From: Alteromonadaceae bacterium
GTDB taxonomy: Bacteria; Pseudomonadota; Gammaproteobacteria; Enterobacterales; Alteromonadaceae
Direction of reading: 5' to 3'
DNA: 64,000 nucleotides
NCBI GenBank assembly: GCA_014872785.1
Contig: WKFJ01000060.1
Span: 37,948-101,947, forward strand
The notes beneath the pieces are model-generated. The model worked only from the letters and a program-made list of their open reading frames with translations, ran no database searches and was not told the DNA's origin. Within the stretch, counting starts at the first letter, position 1. Each line of letters begins with the position of its first letter. Shown here in pieces: positions 25,822-37,113 of the stretch. A program made the translations under genes and the position numbers.

Positions 25822-26373
25822 ATGGACGCCTTAGAACTTCTTCTTAATCGCCACTCTCAGCCAAGATTAACTGCACCAGCACCCGATGCAGAAGCACTGT
25901 TAAACATTCAAAAAGCAGCACTAAAAGCGCCTGACCATGCGGCATTGCGTCCATGGCGCTATATTGTTTGCGAGGGCGACGGCCTGAAGAAACTCGGCGA
26001 CCTATTTGAACAGGCCGCGATCGAATCTGGGATGAGCGATCGCGATATTGACCGCGCGCCTGAACTTCCAAAACGCGCGCCGATGGTCATCGTTGCTATT
26101 ACGAAATACAAAGACCATCCCAAGGTTCCTCAAGTTGAACAGGTGGCATCAACAGCGTGCGCTATCATGGCTATGCAGATGGCAGCCATGGCACAAGGAT
26201 TTCAAGGAATTTGGCGCACTGGCGCCTATGCCTTCAACGATTACGTGAAAAAAGGCTTAGATTTAGACATTGATGACGAAATTGTTGGGTTTCTGTATTT
26301 GGGAACCAGTGCGGTTTCAATGGGAGATAAGCCCTCGTTAAACCCTGATGATTACTTCGAATACTGGCGATGA
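25822..26373 (+). CDS. Nitroreductase family protein (YdjA-like)
   Basis: A 183-residue FMN-dependent oxidoreductase of the short YdjA type. Seen: LLLNRHSQPRLTAPAPDAEAL at the N-terminus (flavin phosphate Arg and Ser), KAPDHAALRPWRYIVCEG near 36-53 (the APDHxxLRPWR motif typical of YdjA), VASTACAIMAMQMAAMAQGFQGIWRTG near 112-138 and GFLYLGTS near 157. The length equals E. coli YdjA. The physiological substrate of the family is not established. It converges on the CHASE-GGDEF gene, whose stop codon is 12 bp away. Confidence 0.92.
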   Translation: MDALELLLNRHSQPRLTAPAPDAEALLNIQKAALKAPDHAALRPWRYIVCEGDGLKKLGDLFEQAAIESGMSDRDIDRAPELPKRAPMVIVAITKYKDHPKVPQVEQVASTACAIMAMQMAAMAQGFQGIWRTGAYAFNDYVKKGLDLDIDDEIVGFLYLGTSAVSMGDKPSLNPDDYFEYWR

Positions 26374-26385
26374 GAAAGCGTTAAT

Positions 26386-28032
26386 TCAATCGCCATTTTC
26401 AACGTTTTCGTGATGTAATTTAGATACGACGCTCGCATCCACGTAGCAGTTTTTCCCCATTTCCTTCGCTTTGTACAAGGCCACATCCGCCGCTTCAATA
26501 AGACAAGACTGAAGACTATTTTGATCCACAATAGTTGATGCGCAGCCTGCGCTAATCGTAACTTCACGCGCACAATCAGACGCCTTGTGTGATATTTGTA
26601 GATTGCGAATAACCTTAATACAACGCTCTGCAACCACCTGTGCATTGTCCGTTTCAGGCATTAATACCACGAACTCTTCACCGCCATAGCGTGCTAATAA
26701 GTCTTCACTGCGGTTAACAATGGTCGACAACGCAGTCGCCACTTTTTTGAGACATTCATCTCCTGCTAAATGGCCATAGTAATCGTTGTATTCCTTGAAG
26801 TTATCAATATCGATAAAAACCAAAGACACCACGCTCGAATGTCGCTTTGCGCGCTGCCACACCTTTTCCATTCGAGCATCAAAACACCTTCTGTTCGCCA
26901 CTCCCGTTAACCCATCGGTATGGTTTAATTGAGCAAGACGGCGATTTGCCTCTGCTAATTCTCGCGTTTTAGCCCTCACCACATTGCGCACAAAGCTCGC
27001 GCGTTTAAACACAATATTTAAATACACACAAATTGAGAACGTTATTACAAGGCCAGTAATAAATACGGCGTAAGGCAACCAGGTAAGCTGTTGTTTTACA
27101 AATTGCTTCGTCGGAACAGCCTCTACCACCCAATTTCGTTGCCAGACGTTATTCAATGGTTTAACAGTCAGTAAATCATTGTGCTCAGTTGCGTCACCTC
27201 TGACTGACGTCATCATCTCGGTTATTTCTGATTGATTAGTTTGATCCAAAATACGCATATTAATAAACCTTTCAGATGCCAGCATACCACTGGCAACAAA
27301 CAAGTCTTTCAGTGTAAAAATGCCCGATATTACGCCTTTTAAATTGTTCATTCTGGCTTCGCTGGTTTTAGGTTGCCCCTCATATATAGGCAGAAAGGTA
27401 ATTAACAATTGTTGTGAAACGTCATAGCTAAGCAGGTTAGAGTTGACCACCATAGCGGTTGGCAGTGCTGAGGTAACCGACTCATCAATTAATACTCTAA
27501 GCTGATTAATCGAATAAAAATCAAACCCCAGTAAACTGTTTTGACTAAATCGAGACTCGGCGAACATTGCCGGAAAATAGGTATTTCTCTGCGCCGCTCG
27601 GATCAATTCTTCAGATAAACCGCGTTCTGTAATCTCGTATCCAGGAAAATAGACGCGCTGATTCTCCTCGAGAACCTTACGATTACGATCATCTAAGTTG
27701 GGAAGCCAAACAATTTGCGAAAGTGCCCCTCTGCGAGAGAGGATATTTTTTGCTTCGTTTTGAAATTGGAAAAAGTCAGGCTGCCGATACTGACTAAATA
27801 AGATAGAGAGCGAGAAGATCGCTTCAAAATTAATATCAAACTCTTTTGATAGACTGTTATTGCGTTCTTCTACTTCGCTGGCAAAAGCATATTCTAATAG
27901 GTTACGTTCGGTCTTGTAGAGCGTTAGCGCAATAATGGTAGATATTAATAATCCCAACAAGAAAACCCCCGACACAATTGCCAGAGATGACTTGCTGCTA
28001 CGTCGTCTATTTAACCAATCAATACTCAACAC
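26386..28032 (-). CDS. CHASE-domain diguanylate cyclase
   Basis: A 548-residue membrane sensor that should make cyclic di-GMP. A first membrane helix (about 17-40) is followed by a periplasmic CHASE domain (about 45-300; FEAIFSLSILFSQYRQPDFFQF, LSRRGALSQIVWLPNL), a second helix (about 313-335), and a C-terminal GGDEF domain (about 370-530). The active site is GGEEF in ARYGGEEFVVLMPE, and RSED exactly five residues before it is an RxxD inhibitory I-site. DGLTGVANRR and FIDIDNFKEYNDYYGHLAGD are intact. The start is a GTG or the adjacent TTG; no ATG is available. CHASE domains bind small extracellular ligands in other proteins; the ligand here is unknown. Confidence 0.93.
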   Translation of the reverse strand: MLSIDWLNRRRSSKSSLAIVSGVFLLGLLISTIIALTLYKTERNLLEYAFASEVEERNNSLSKEFDINFEAIFSLSILFSQYRQPDFFQFQNEAKNILSRRGALSQIVWLPNLDDRNRKVLEENQRVYFPGYEITERGLSEELIRAAQRNTYFPAMFAESRFSQNSLLGFDFYSINQLRVLIDESVTSALPTAMVVNSNLLSYDVSQQLLITFLPIYEGQPKTSEARMNNLKGVISGIFTLKDLFVASGMLASERFINMRILDQTNQSEITEMMTSVRGDATEHNDLLTVKPLNNVWQRNWVVEAVPTKQFVKQQLTWLPYAVFITGLVITFSICVYLNIVFKRASFVRNVVRAKTRELAEANRRLAQLNHTDGLTGVANRRCFDARMEKVWQRAKRHSSVVSLVFIDIDNFKEYNDYYGHLAGDECLKKVATALSTIVNRSEDLLARYGGEEFVVLMPETDNAQVVAERCIKVIRNLQISHKASDCAREVTISAGCASTIVDQNSLQSCLIEAADVALYKAKEMGKNCYVDASVVSKLHHENVENGD

Positions 28033-28177
28033 AGATATCCCACGAAAATATCGCAGTAAGTATAGTTAAATATCTGAAATTGTTTGAATTTAGGAGGAAA
28101 TTAAATTACCAACCAAAAACAAGGTATTAATATTAACCTCAATAAACTAATAGACCATATTACTTTATGGTTGTTTT

Positions 28178-28606
28178 TTACACCTTATTAGAGCAGCACT
28201 CTAGGTTTTTCTGAGTTGCAGTTTGTTTAACAGGCCATTGCGCGTAGGCAAATTGGAACAATTTGTACTGCATAGGTAATAATACTAATCCCCCTTTAAT
28301 AAGTGACAAAGAGGCAATAAAAGAAGCCTGCCAAGCAATTAACAATGCTCCAAAAAGCAAAGATAAAATACCCAATCCCAGCAGACCATTAATGACCTTC
28401 CAAAACCATTGCTTTCCTCTTTGAATATTTGCTATCGCTAAAACTAAACCCAGCAACAAAATAAACTCAAAAGATTGTGTAATTAATGTAGCAACAACCT
28501 CTGCTGGCGCTGAAAACATACTAGGCTGCAATTTGCTCATGGAAACAAAAGCCAAAATGGCAGCATAAGCAAACCAAGACATCAGTTTTAATTCTTTGTA
28601 AATCAT
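28178..28606 (-). CDS. Four-helix membrane protein under TetR control, function unknown
   Basis: A 142-residue hydrophobic protein I do not recognise. Four membrane segments are visible at about 9-25, 38-60, 70-96 and 98-116, with a short polar tail containing CC near the end. A start one codon earlier (GTG at 28609) is possible. The important context is a perfect palindrome ACCGAC-CA-GTCGGT 12 bp upstream of the gene, matching the site upstream of the neighbouring TetR gene. The gene is therefore likely the regulator's target. The size and topology recall small DoxX-like or multidrug-associated membrane proteins, but I make no assignment. Confidence 0.75.
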   Translation of the reverse strand: MIYKELKLMSWFAYAAILAFVSMSKLQPSMFSAPAEVVATLITQSFEFILLLGLVLAIANIQRGKQWFWKVINGLLGLGILSLLFGALLIAWQASFIASLSLIKGGLVLLPMQYKLFQFAYAQWPVKQTATQKNLECCSNKV

Positions 28607-28620
28607 CACTTGACCATCTT

Positions 28621-28634
28621 ACCGACCAGTCGGT
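28621..28634. promoter_or_regulatory. TetR operator, site 1
   Basis: Perfect palindrome ACCGAC-CA-GTCGGT immediately upstream of the four-helix membrane protein. It shares the core ACCGACCAGTC with site 2 upstream of the TetR gene. Confidence 0.75.
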
Positions 28635-28701
28635 TTGTATTATATTGATAAAAAATGATACGTACTACTGTAGGTATCATCACTGTCAATTTTTGTCAGT
28701 A

Positions 28702-29301
28702 TTATTTTCTGAGGCTGTTTATGTAGGCCTTTAGCCCCTGAGTTATTTCAAGCATGACTGTTTTATCACGAAACGCCTTTAACATACTTGCCATGCCCTG
28801 GAAGCCGGTCACAATTAGCATTGCACTCGCATCAATATCCACGTGCCCACAAATGCCGCCGCGCTCTTTATGCAGCGCTAGTACCGATGCAATTTTGTGT
28901 TTTAACACACCATACATATCACGGGTGCGAATACGAAAGCCTTCATCTTCACTGGACATTTCTTGCGAAATAGAATTAACCGGGCATCCAACGACCATGT
29001 CTTCTTCAGACATGTTTGTTGACATCATATCCAATAATTCACATATCCCATCAAGTGGATTTTCGTTGCTCAATGCCCCGGCCCAACAGTCAAAGTACTC
29101 CTGCTGATAGACTTCTTCAAACACCGCATAACCGAGTTCTTGCTTGTTTAAAAAATGATGATAAAGAGCACCTTTAGAAATACCTGCTTTACCAATTATT
29201 TCAGACAAGCTTGCAGCACGGAAACCCTTCTCGCGCATTTCCTGCGCGGCTACTACGAGTAGTTTTGTACGAGTAGCGTCAGCATTTCTAACTGCAACCA
29301 T
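28702..29301 (-). CDS. TetR family transcriptional regulator
   Basis: A 199-residue repressor. The TetR HTH is at about residues 10-55 (TRTKLLVVAAQEMREKGFRAASLSEIIGKAGISKGALYHHFLNKQEL), followed by a helical ligand domain with VVGCPVNSISQEMSSEDEGFR near 102-122, a GCP motif seen in the subgroup related to YxaF and AcuR-type repressors. I prefer the ATG at 29301; the frame is open four codons further to a TTG. A palindrome lies 63 bp upstream of the ATG and a second, matching one in front of the next gene, so autoregulation plus control of the membrane protein is likely. The inducer is unknown. Confidence 0.92.
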   Translation of the reverse strand: MVAVRNADATRTKLLVVAAQEMREKGFRAASLSEIIGKAGISKGALYHHFLNKQELGYAVFEEVYQQEYFDCWAGALSNENPLDGICELLDMMSTNMSEEDMVVGCPVNSISQEMSSEDEGFRIRTRDMYGVLKHKIASVLALHKERGGICGHVDIDASAMLIVTGFQGMASMLKAFRDKTVMLEITQGLKAYINSLRK

Positions 29302-29363
29302 GGAGCACGACAACCTTGAAAAGTTTAAAAGTATTAGACAAGAAAATCCTTGAGTCCTAATTT

Positions 29364-29381
29364 ACAGACCGACCAGTCTGT
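29364..29381. promoter_or_regulatory. TetR operator, site 2
   Basis: Inverted repeat ACAGAC-CGACCA-GTCTGT upstream of the TetR gene. It contains the same ACCGACCAGTC core as site 1. Confidence 0.72.
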
Positions 29382-29408
29382 TTTCAAGTATTTTCGAACG
29401 TTGAACAC

Positions 29409-29435
29409 AAAAAAAGCAGCCAATGGGCTGCTTTT
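29409..29435 (-). terminator. Terminator of the fadH-type gene
   Basis: On the minus strand GCAGCC / GGCTGC with a 4-nt loop, followed by seven T; it starts 19 bp after the fadH-type stop codon. Confidence 0.9.
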
Positions 29436-29453
29436 CCGCCTAACAATTAACCA

Positions 29454-31502
<2,049 letters not shown>

Positions 31503-31696
31503 TTAATTTGAATTAGTGTACCCCATCTTGACACAGAAAAAACCTCTCAACACATAAAAAATTACATTTGTAACTGGGTAAAATAGCGGACTTTAGGTAG
31601 GATTAGCGCAGCTGAAGCCTTATATCATCGGTTACACAGCATTAACAAAGCATTTACAAGAACGTAATCAAAAAAATATTAAATAGTAGAGAGACT

Positions 31697-33556
31697 ATGG
31701 CATCTTCTAAAAACTGGACAAAAGCTTTCTTCTCAGGACTTTGGACAGCACTCAACTTCCTTCGAAATATGTTTTTCAACATCATTTTCATCCTGATTGT
31801 GGTCGGTCTTATTGCCGCCTTTATGTCGGATGATGGCAAAGTGGAAGTCCCGACAGATAGTGCGTTGGTATTATCCCTAAACGGTAATATCGTTATCGAA
31901 GAAGTCGCAAAAGACCCATTCGACGAATTTATGCGCGAAGCATTTGAGCAAGCAGAAGACAATCCTGAAGTATTGTTACAAGACATCCTGCTTGCCATTG
32001 ATAACGCCAAGCAAGACCGACGTATAAAGGCTCTTGTGCTTCACCTACACGGATTGCGCGGCGGCGGCATGGACAAACTTAAACAAGTGGCAATGGCACT
32101 GGAAGATTTCAAAACCAGTGAAAAGCCAATTTACGCAGTAGGCGACTACTACACACAGTCTCAATACTACTTAGCCAGCCATGCTGACCATCTTTACCTC
32201 AATCCTATGGGCGGCTTAATGCTTGACGGTTTCGGCCGCTATCGAATGTATTACAAGTCGGCGCTTGAGAAGTTAAAGGCAACGACTCACGTGTTCCGCG
32301 TAGGTACTTTCAAATCTGCAGTAGAGCCTGTACTTCGCGATGATATGTCTGATGAAGCAAAAGAGGCGAACCAAGAATGGTTGGATGCCTTGTGGGAAGA
32401 GTACAAACAGGACGTAGCAAAAGCTCGCGAAATGGATATATCTAATTTTGACGAGCAATTCGACAGTTTCAATGCAAAATTCGAAGTAGCTGGTGGCGAC
32501 TTCGCCCAGTACGCGTTACAAAACAACTGGGTAGATGCACTTAAAACCCGCGATGAAGTGCGTGAAGAGTTGATTGCCCTTGTTGGCAGTGATGACTCTC
32601 GCCGAGGCTTTAACAGCATTACCTTCAACCAATATATGCAGGTCTTGAAGATGCCGTTTGACCTACCAGACAATGGCAGTGACAAGGTTGGCGTGGTTGT
32701 CGCCAAGGGCACTATTTTAAACGGTACGCAAAAAGCAGGCACCATCGGCGGTGACAGCACAGCGAGATTATTGCGCAAAGCTCGAAACGACGACTCAATC
32801 AAAGCCGTTGTACTGCAAGTTGACTCTCCTGGAGGTAGTGCATTTGCCTCTGAAGTGATTCGTCAGGAAATCACCTTGCTGCAAGCTGCTGGCAAACCTG
32901 TGGTAGCGTCAATGAGTTCATTAGCAGCATCAGGGGGTTATTGGATTTCCACAAGTGCTGACGAAATTTGGGCAGCACCCACTACTATCACAGGTTCTAT
33001 TGGTATTTTTGGTATGTTTATGACATATGAAGATACTCTTGACTACTTAGGTATTCACACTGACGGTGTGGGCACTACTGAGTTTACTGGCTTAACCGCA
33101 ACACGCAAACTCGACCCTCGCTTGGGCAACATTTTCCAGCGAAGTATTGAGCATGGTTATGACCAATTCATCGGTTTGGTTGCAGAGTCACGTTCTATGG
33201 ACGTTGAGCAAGTAGACAAGATTGCACAAGGCCGAGTCTGGATAGGCAGTAAGGCGAAAGAATTGGGTCTTGTCGACGAACTGGGTTACCTAGACGATGC
33301 CGTCAATTCGGCAGCCAAACTAGCAGGCCTGGAATCATACGACACTAAGTATGTTCAGCGTACACTGTCATCGACAGAGCAGCTCTGGAAAGAGTTTTTA
33401 GGTAGTGCGTCGGCCATGATGGGTAAAGCGATTGTTGCTGATAGCGACAATCAATTAATGCAGATAATTGGCAAAGTGGTTGCAGACTTTAACGCCGTAG
33501 CGAAGCTAAACGATCCACGAGGAATGTACGCATATTGTTTAATGTGCGAATACTGA
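31697..33556 (+). CDS. sppA: Signal peptide peptidase SppA, 67 kDa type
   Basis: Inner-membrane protease that degrades cleaved signal peptides at the periplasmic face. One N-terminal membrane helix (about 25-43) is followed by two homologous ClpP-like domains. The catalytic dyad is visible as K206 in RVGTFKSAVEP (first domain) and S412 in SLAASGGYWIS (second domain), close to K209/S409 of E. coli. VDSPGGSAFASEVIRQEI at 375-391 is the conserved oxyanion region. The 619 residues match the long proteobacterial form. AGAGAG precedes the ATG and a clear terminator follows. Confidence 0.96.
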   Translation: MASSKNWTKAFFSGLWTALNFLRNMFFNIIFILIVVGLIAAFMSDDGKVEVPTDSALVLSLNGNIVIEEVAKDPFDEFMREAFEQAEDNPEVLLQDILLAIDNAKQDRRIKALVLHLHGLRGGGMDKLKQVAMALEDFKTSEKPIYAVGDYYTQSQYYLASHADHLYLNPMGGLMLDGFGRYRMYYKSALEKLKATTHVFRVGTFKSAVEPVLRDDMSDEAKEANQEWLDALWEEYKQDVAKAREMDISNFDEQFDSFNAKFEVAGGDFAQYALQNNWVDALKTRDEVREELIALVGSDDSRRGFNSITFNQYMQVLKMPFDLPDNGSDKVGVVVAKGTILNGTQKAGTIGGDSTARLLRKARNDDSIKAVVLQVDSPGGSAFASEVIRQEITLLQAAGKPVVASMSSLAASGGYWISTSADEIWAAPTTITGSIGIFGMFMTYEDTLDYLGIHTDGVGTTEFTGLTATRKLDPRLGNIFQRSIEHGYDQFIGLVAESRSMDVEQVDKIAQGRVWIGSKAKELGLVDELGYLDDAVNSAAKLAGLESYDTKYVQRTLSSTEQLWKEFLGSASAMMGKAIVADSDNQLMQIIGKVVADFNAVAKLNDPRGMYAYCLMCEY

Positions 33557-33571
33557 TAAATCATTAGCAGG

Positions 33572-33600
33572 AAAAGCCGCCTCTTTAGGGCGGCTTTTTT
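33572..33600 (+). terminator. Terminator of sppA
   Basis: Stem GCCGCC / GGCGGC with a 7-nt loop, then six T. Confidence 0.9.
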
Positions 33601-33758
33601 GTATGCATTTACCCCCAACGAAACTGAGGGTGACTCTATTCATATTTAGCTACAACTCTTATCATCACTAAACTCGCTCAAGCACGACAACTGTGCTTCA
33701 ATAGCAGCACAACAAGCTTAAAACGATAATAAACGATACCCTAGTCACAGGTTCTACT

Positions 33759-35591
33759 ATGAAATACAAACTCCCCATGCTCGCAGCAGCCATGAGGGCA
33801 GCACTATTTGCCACTGTCAGCTGTCAATCTAATGGCGACCTAAAAACATCCCCAACTAAGTCTATTACCCAAGAAGCGATAAAGTCAGAAGAGCAAAAAC
33901 TGACCGCACTGCTAGATGCTCATTTTCAAGAGAACCTAAAGATGAATCCAATTTACGCCACCTTTGTTGGTGTTAATGACTACAACGACCAATTCGGTGA
34001 CCCCATTAGTGCTGATAGCCTTGCTAAAGCTCTGGCTTTTGAGAAGAAGTACTTGGCAAAAATTCAGAGTATTGATAGTGCGAAACTCACGGGGCAAGCG
34101 TTGTTGAGCTACGAAATTTTTCTGCGCGATCGCGAAATGGCAATCAAGGGAAGTCAATTTGATTCCCACATGGTGCCTTTTAACCAAATGTGGGGCGTTC
34201 ACAACTTTTTTGCCATGTTAGGCTCAGGCAATAGCGCGCAACCTTTTAACACACAACAAGACTTCAAAAATTTTGAACTACGGGCGAAGGGTTTCGCAGA
34301 GTTTATGGACAGTGCCATTGCCTCGATGCGCGAGGGCATGAAGAAAGGCGTAGTGTTGCCCAAACCCATCGTAGCCAAAGTACTGCCACAGTTAAAAGCA
34401 CATGCGGTCAAAAAAGTTGAGAACAGTGTTTTTCGTAAACCGCTAGATAAAGTGGCAAATCTTGAGATAAGTGATGATGAGAAAGCCTCGTTAATAGATA
34501 GTTACGAAGCGATGATCATGCAGACCATCGTACCCACCTATCAGAAAACCTATGACTTTATGGTCAATGAATACCAGGAAAAAGCGCGTGAGACCGTCGG
34601 TTTATCTGCAATGCCAGGTGGCAAGAAGTGGTATGAGCACATGATTGCCACGAACACCACGTTGCCCCTTACGGCTGAAGAAATCCACGAGTTTGGTCTT
34701 CAAGAGGTGAATCGCATATTAAGTGAAATGAAAAAGGTAAAAGAAACTGTGGGTTTCGAAGGCGACCTAGCAGCTTTTTTTACTTACCTTAAAGAAGACG
34801 ACCAATTTTATTGGAAAACCGAACAGGAAGTTATTGACGCTTACACCGAAGTAAAAGGCGACATCAATGCGCGAGTGGGGAAACTGTTCGAAGTATTCCC
34901 AAAATCCGACTACGAGGTCAAAGCTGTCGAAGCCTATCGAGCGGCCTCTTCGGCGGGCGCTAGCTATCAGCGTCCTGCCCCAGATGGTTCAAGACCAGGT
35001 ATTTTTTATATCAATACCCACAATTTAAAAGCTCAACCTAAGTTTTTAAAAGAAACACTAAGTATTCACGAAGCAGCGCCTGGGCATCACTTTCAAATTG
35101 CCATTCAACAGGAAGTGGAAGGCTTGCCAATGTTCAGAAAATTCGGTGGGTACACCGTTTTCTCAGAAGGATGGGCGCTGTATGCAGAAAGCCTGGGCAA
35201 AGAGATGGGGCTGTTCACCGATCCCTACCAATGGTATGGCCGTTTGGCAGATGAACAGCTTCGAGCCATGCGCCTAGTAGTTGATACGGGACTGCACGCC
35301 TTTGGTTGGACTCGCGAACAGGCAATGCAGTTTATGCGGGAAAACTCCTCTATGGCGGAATCAGACATAGAATCAGAAGTTGAGCGTTATATTTCTATTC
35401 CAGGGCAAGCACTGTCTTACAAAGTCGGTGAACGAAAAATACGCTTGCTCCGTGACGAGCTCAAAAGTCAGCTAGGTGATAAATTCGATATTAAGAAGTT
35501 TCATACTCAAGTGTTAATTGATGGTGCAGTGCCTATGCCCATTTTAGAGTCGAAGCTACAACGCTGGGCAGAAACCGTAAAATCTAGCTAA
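33759..35591 (+). CDS. DUF885 family metallo-hydrolase
   Basis: A 610-residue exported protein of the DUF885 family. The first 22 residues look like a signal sequence ending in a Cys (TVSC), possibly a lipoprotein site though the -3 residue is not the usual Leu. Residues from about 40 onward match the family, with LDAHFQENLKMNPIYATFVGVNDYND, HMVPFNQMWGVHN, and the putative zinc site HEAAPGHHFQ near 436 (HExxxGHH), followed by FSEGWALYAESLGKEMG with a further acidic ligand. Members are thought to be metallopeptidases or related hydrolases; the substrate is unknown. A hairpin terminator follows the gene. Confidence 0.87.
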   Translation: MKYKLPMLAAAMRAALFATVSCQSNGDLKTSPTKSITQEAIKSEEQKLTALLDAHFQENLKMNPIYATFVGVNDYNDQFGDPISADSLAKALAFEKKYLAKIQSIDSAKLTGQALLSYEIFLRDREMAIKGSQFDSHMVPFNQMWGVHNFFAMLGSGNSAQPFNTQQDFKNFELRAKGFAEFMDSAIASMREGMKKGVVLPKPIVAKVLPQLKAHAVKKVENSVFRKPLDKVANLEISDDEKASLIDSYEAMIMQTIVPTYQKTYDFMVNEYQEKARETVGLSAMPGGKKWYEHMIATNTTLPLTAEEIHEFGLQEVNRILSEMKKVKETVGFEGDLAAFFTYLKEDDQFYWKTEQEVIDAYTEVKGDINARVGKLFEVFPKSDYEVKAVEAYRAASSAGASYQRPAPDGSRPGIFYINTHNLKAQPKFLKETLSIHEAAPGHHFQIAIQQEVEGLPMFRKFGGYTVFSEGWALYAESLGKEMGLFTDPYQWYGRLADEQLRAMRLVVDTGLHAFGWTREQAMQFMRENSSMAESDIESEVERYISIPGQALSYKVGERKIRLLRDELKSQLGDKFDIKKFHTQVLIDGAVPMPILESKLQRWAETVKSS

Positions 35592-35615
35592 ATTTAGCGC
35601 CTTAACTACTCAATC

Positions 35616-35647
35616 AAAAAAAGACCGGCATTGTCCGGTCTTCTTGT
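35616..35647. terminator. Terminator after the DUF885 gene
   Basis: Stem AAGACCGG / CCGGTCTT with a 6-nt loop. The T tract is interrupted on the plus side (TTCTTG); on the minus side a run of A gives a better U tract, although no minus-strand gene ends here. Confidence 0.7.
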
Positions 35648-35769
35648 TTATCACATCCCTGTTTATTGATCACACACGCCACTCTTAGAAATAAAAGTGC
35701 ACAAATTTGTGCCCAGCCCCATAATTCTTAGCTAAGCTAAACCAAAAGGTCACATACAGGGAAAAACAA

Positions 35770-36135
35770 ATGAGTGCTGCAGTAGGTTGGTTCGAGATTT
35801 ATGTATCCAGCATTGAACGTGCGAAACACTTTTATGAGACGGTGTTTCAGTGCAAACTGGAACAATTAAACAGTCCTGAAATACAAATGTGGTCTTTTCC
35901 CCACTCGGCTACTGGCGGTGCGCCTGGTGCATTAGTACAAGTACCGGGATTTGAGCCAGGGAGCAATAGCATAATGATTTATTTTAGCTGCGAAGATTGT
36001 GGCATTGAAGAAAGTCGAGTAGTAGCAGCCGGCGGGCAAGTACAGCGCACCAAAATGGCCATTGGCGAATATGGTTTTGTCACATTAATTAAAGATACTG
36101 AAGGTAACACGATAGGGTTACACTCCAATCATTAG
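35770..36135 (+). CDS. VOC family protein (glyoxalase/bleomycin-resistance fold)
   Basis: A 121-residue protein with one vicinal-oxygen-chelate domain: VGWFEIYVSSIERAKHFYETVFQCKLE at the N-terminus and GFVTLIKDTEGNTIGLHS at the C-terminus. The usual metal ligands are partly visible (Glu near 8, terminal His), but substrate cannot be predicted. Many proteins of this length are annotated only as VOC family. It is followed after 9 bp by a DUF1428 gene with its own AGGAGAG site, so the two are probably co-transcribed. Confidence 0.87.
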   Translation: MSAAVGWFEIYVSSIERAKHFYETVFQCKLEQLNSPEIQMWSFPHSATGGAPGALVQVPGFEPGSNSIMIYFSCEDCGIEESRVVAAGGQVQRTKMAIGEYGFVTLIKDTEGNTIGLHSNH

Positions 36136-36144
36136 GAGAGCTAA

Positions 36145-36501
36145 ATGGCTTATGTCGACGGTTTTGTGCTGGCCGTACCCAGTGCACGCAAAGACGAATA
36201 CCTAGCGCACTGCCAGATATTCGGAAAAATGATTGTGGAATACGGCGCCATCAAGGTGGTGGAATGCTGGGGTAATGATGTGCCGCAAGGAGAAATCTCC
36301 TCATTTCCAATGGCAGTTAAAGCAGAGGAAGATGAAACCGTATGTTTCTCTTGGATCTATTGGCAAGACAAAGCCGCTAGAGACTCCGGCATGCAAAAGC
36401 TCATGCAAGACCCACGAATGCAAGAAGAAGGCTTGGAAATGCCTTACGATGGCAAACGCATGATTTTTGGTGGGTTTGACGTCTTAACCGAAATCGAATA
36501 A
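36145..36501 (+). CDS. DUF1428 family protein
   Basis: A 118-residue cytoplasmic protein of the DUF1428 family (YbaA-like, dimeric alpha/beta barrel). Seen: MAYVDGFVLAVPSARKDEYLAH at the N-terminus, EYGAIKVVECWGNDVPQGE at 32-50 and RMIFGGFDVL near the C-terminus. No catalytic function is established. It is directly downstream of the VOC gene (9-bp gap, strong AGGAG site), which suggests a shared transcript and perhaps a related small-molecule task. Confidence 0.87.
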   Translation: MAYVDGFVLAVPSARKDEYLAHCQIFGKMIVEYGAIKVVECWGNDVPQGEISSFPMAVKAEEDETVCFSWIYWQDKAARDSGMQKLMQDPRMQEEGLEMPYDGKRMIFGGFDVLTEIE

Positions 36502-36518
36502 TTGGTTGAACGGCGCAT

Positions 36519-36548
36519 AAAAAAGTGGACACCTGCAATCAGGTGCCC
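36519..36548 (-). terminator. Terminator of the GNAT gene
   Basis: On the minus strand a 9-bp stem (GGGCACCTG / CAGGTGTCC, one G-U pair), ATTG loop, then ACTTTTTT. It may also end the converging DUF1428 transcript weakly. Confidence 0.75.
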
Positions 36549-36566
36549 GCTTAGCTTAATATAAAC

Positions 36567-37043
36567 TTAGCCCACCAACGACTTCCAGAAGACGATTTTG
36601 TCATCTCCTTGATCATAAAATTCTGGTATTGATGCGACTTGCTTAAATCCAGTTTTGGGATAAAACTGCCTTGTTAGTTGAAAGTCGGGCAACCCCGATG
36701 TTTCCACCAGCAATATTCGAGCAGCGAGTTGCTTTAGTTTGTTTTCAATTGCACTTATCAACTGTGCACCTATTCCCTGACCCTGTTCACTTTTCGCAAC
36801 CGCAATTAATAACAGGTTCCATGTGCCTTGAGTCATTTGCTCAGGCGCACAATAAGCAATAGACAGCGCCTGACCATCATTATGTTCGGCCACAAACCAC
36901 AGTTCTTGCGAGCTATCATCAAAATATTCAGTGACCATTTCGTCAAGATATTCGGAGGGGAACATCTGATTTTCGTCAATGATATGTTTTACTTGTGGAA
37001 GGTCGTTTTTACGCAGTTCGCGTATTTGTATATTTTTATTCAA
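36567..37043 (-). CDS. GNAT family N-acetyltransferase
   Basis: A 158-residue acetyltransferase. The acetyl-CoA binding motif A is visible as LLIAVAKSEQGQGIGAQLISAIE near 80-102 (Q-x-x-G-x-G). The N-terminal strand IQIRELRKNDLPQVKHII and the C-terminal TGFKQVASIPEFYDQGDDKIVF complete the fold. The substrate cannot be told from sequence; GNAT enzymes of this size act on amino acids, amines, antibiotics or protein N-termini. It is preceded by a 215-bp gap containing a palindrome at 37114-37132. Confidence 0.88.
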   Translation of the reverse strand: MNKNIQIRELRKNDLPQVKHIIDENQMFPSEYLDEMVTEYFDDSSQELWFVAEHNDGQALSIAYCAPEQMTQGTWNLLLIAVAKSEQGQGIGAQLISAIENKLKQLAARILLVETSGLPDFQLTRQFYPKTGFKQVASIPEFYDQGDDKIVFWKSLVG

Positions 37044-37113
37044 CGTTTTTTCTCAAAGTTTGTAGATAATAGAAAGCCGCTCAAAAAACCCTAGGCTTTC
37101 GAGGGAGACAGTT

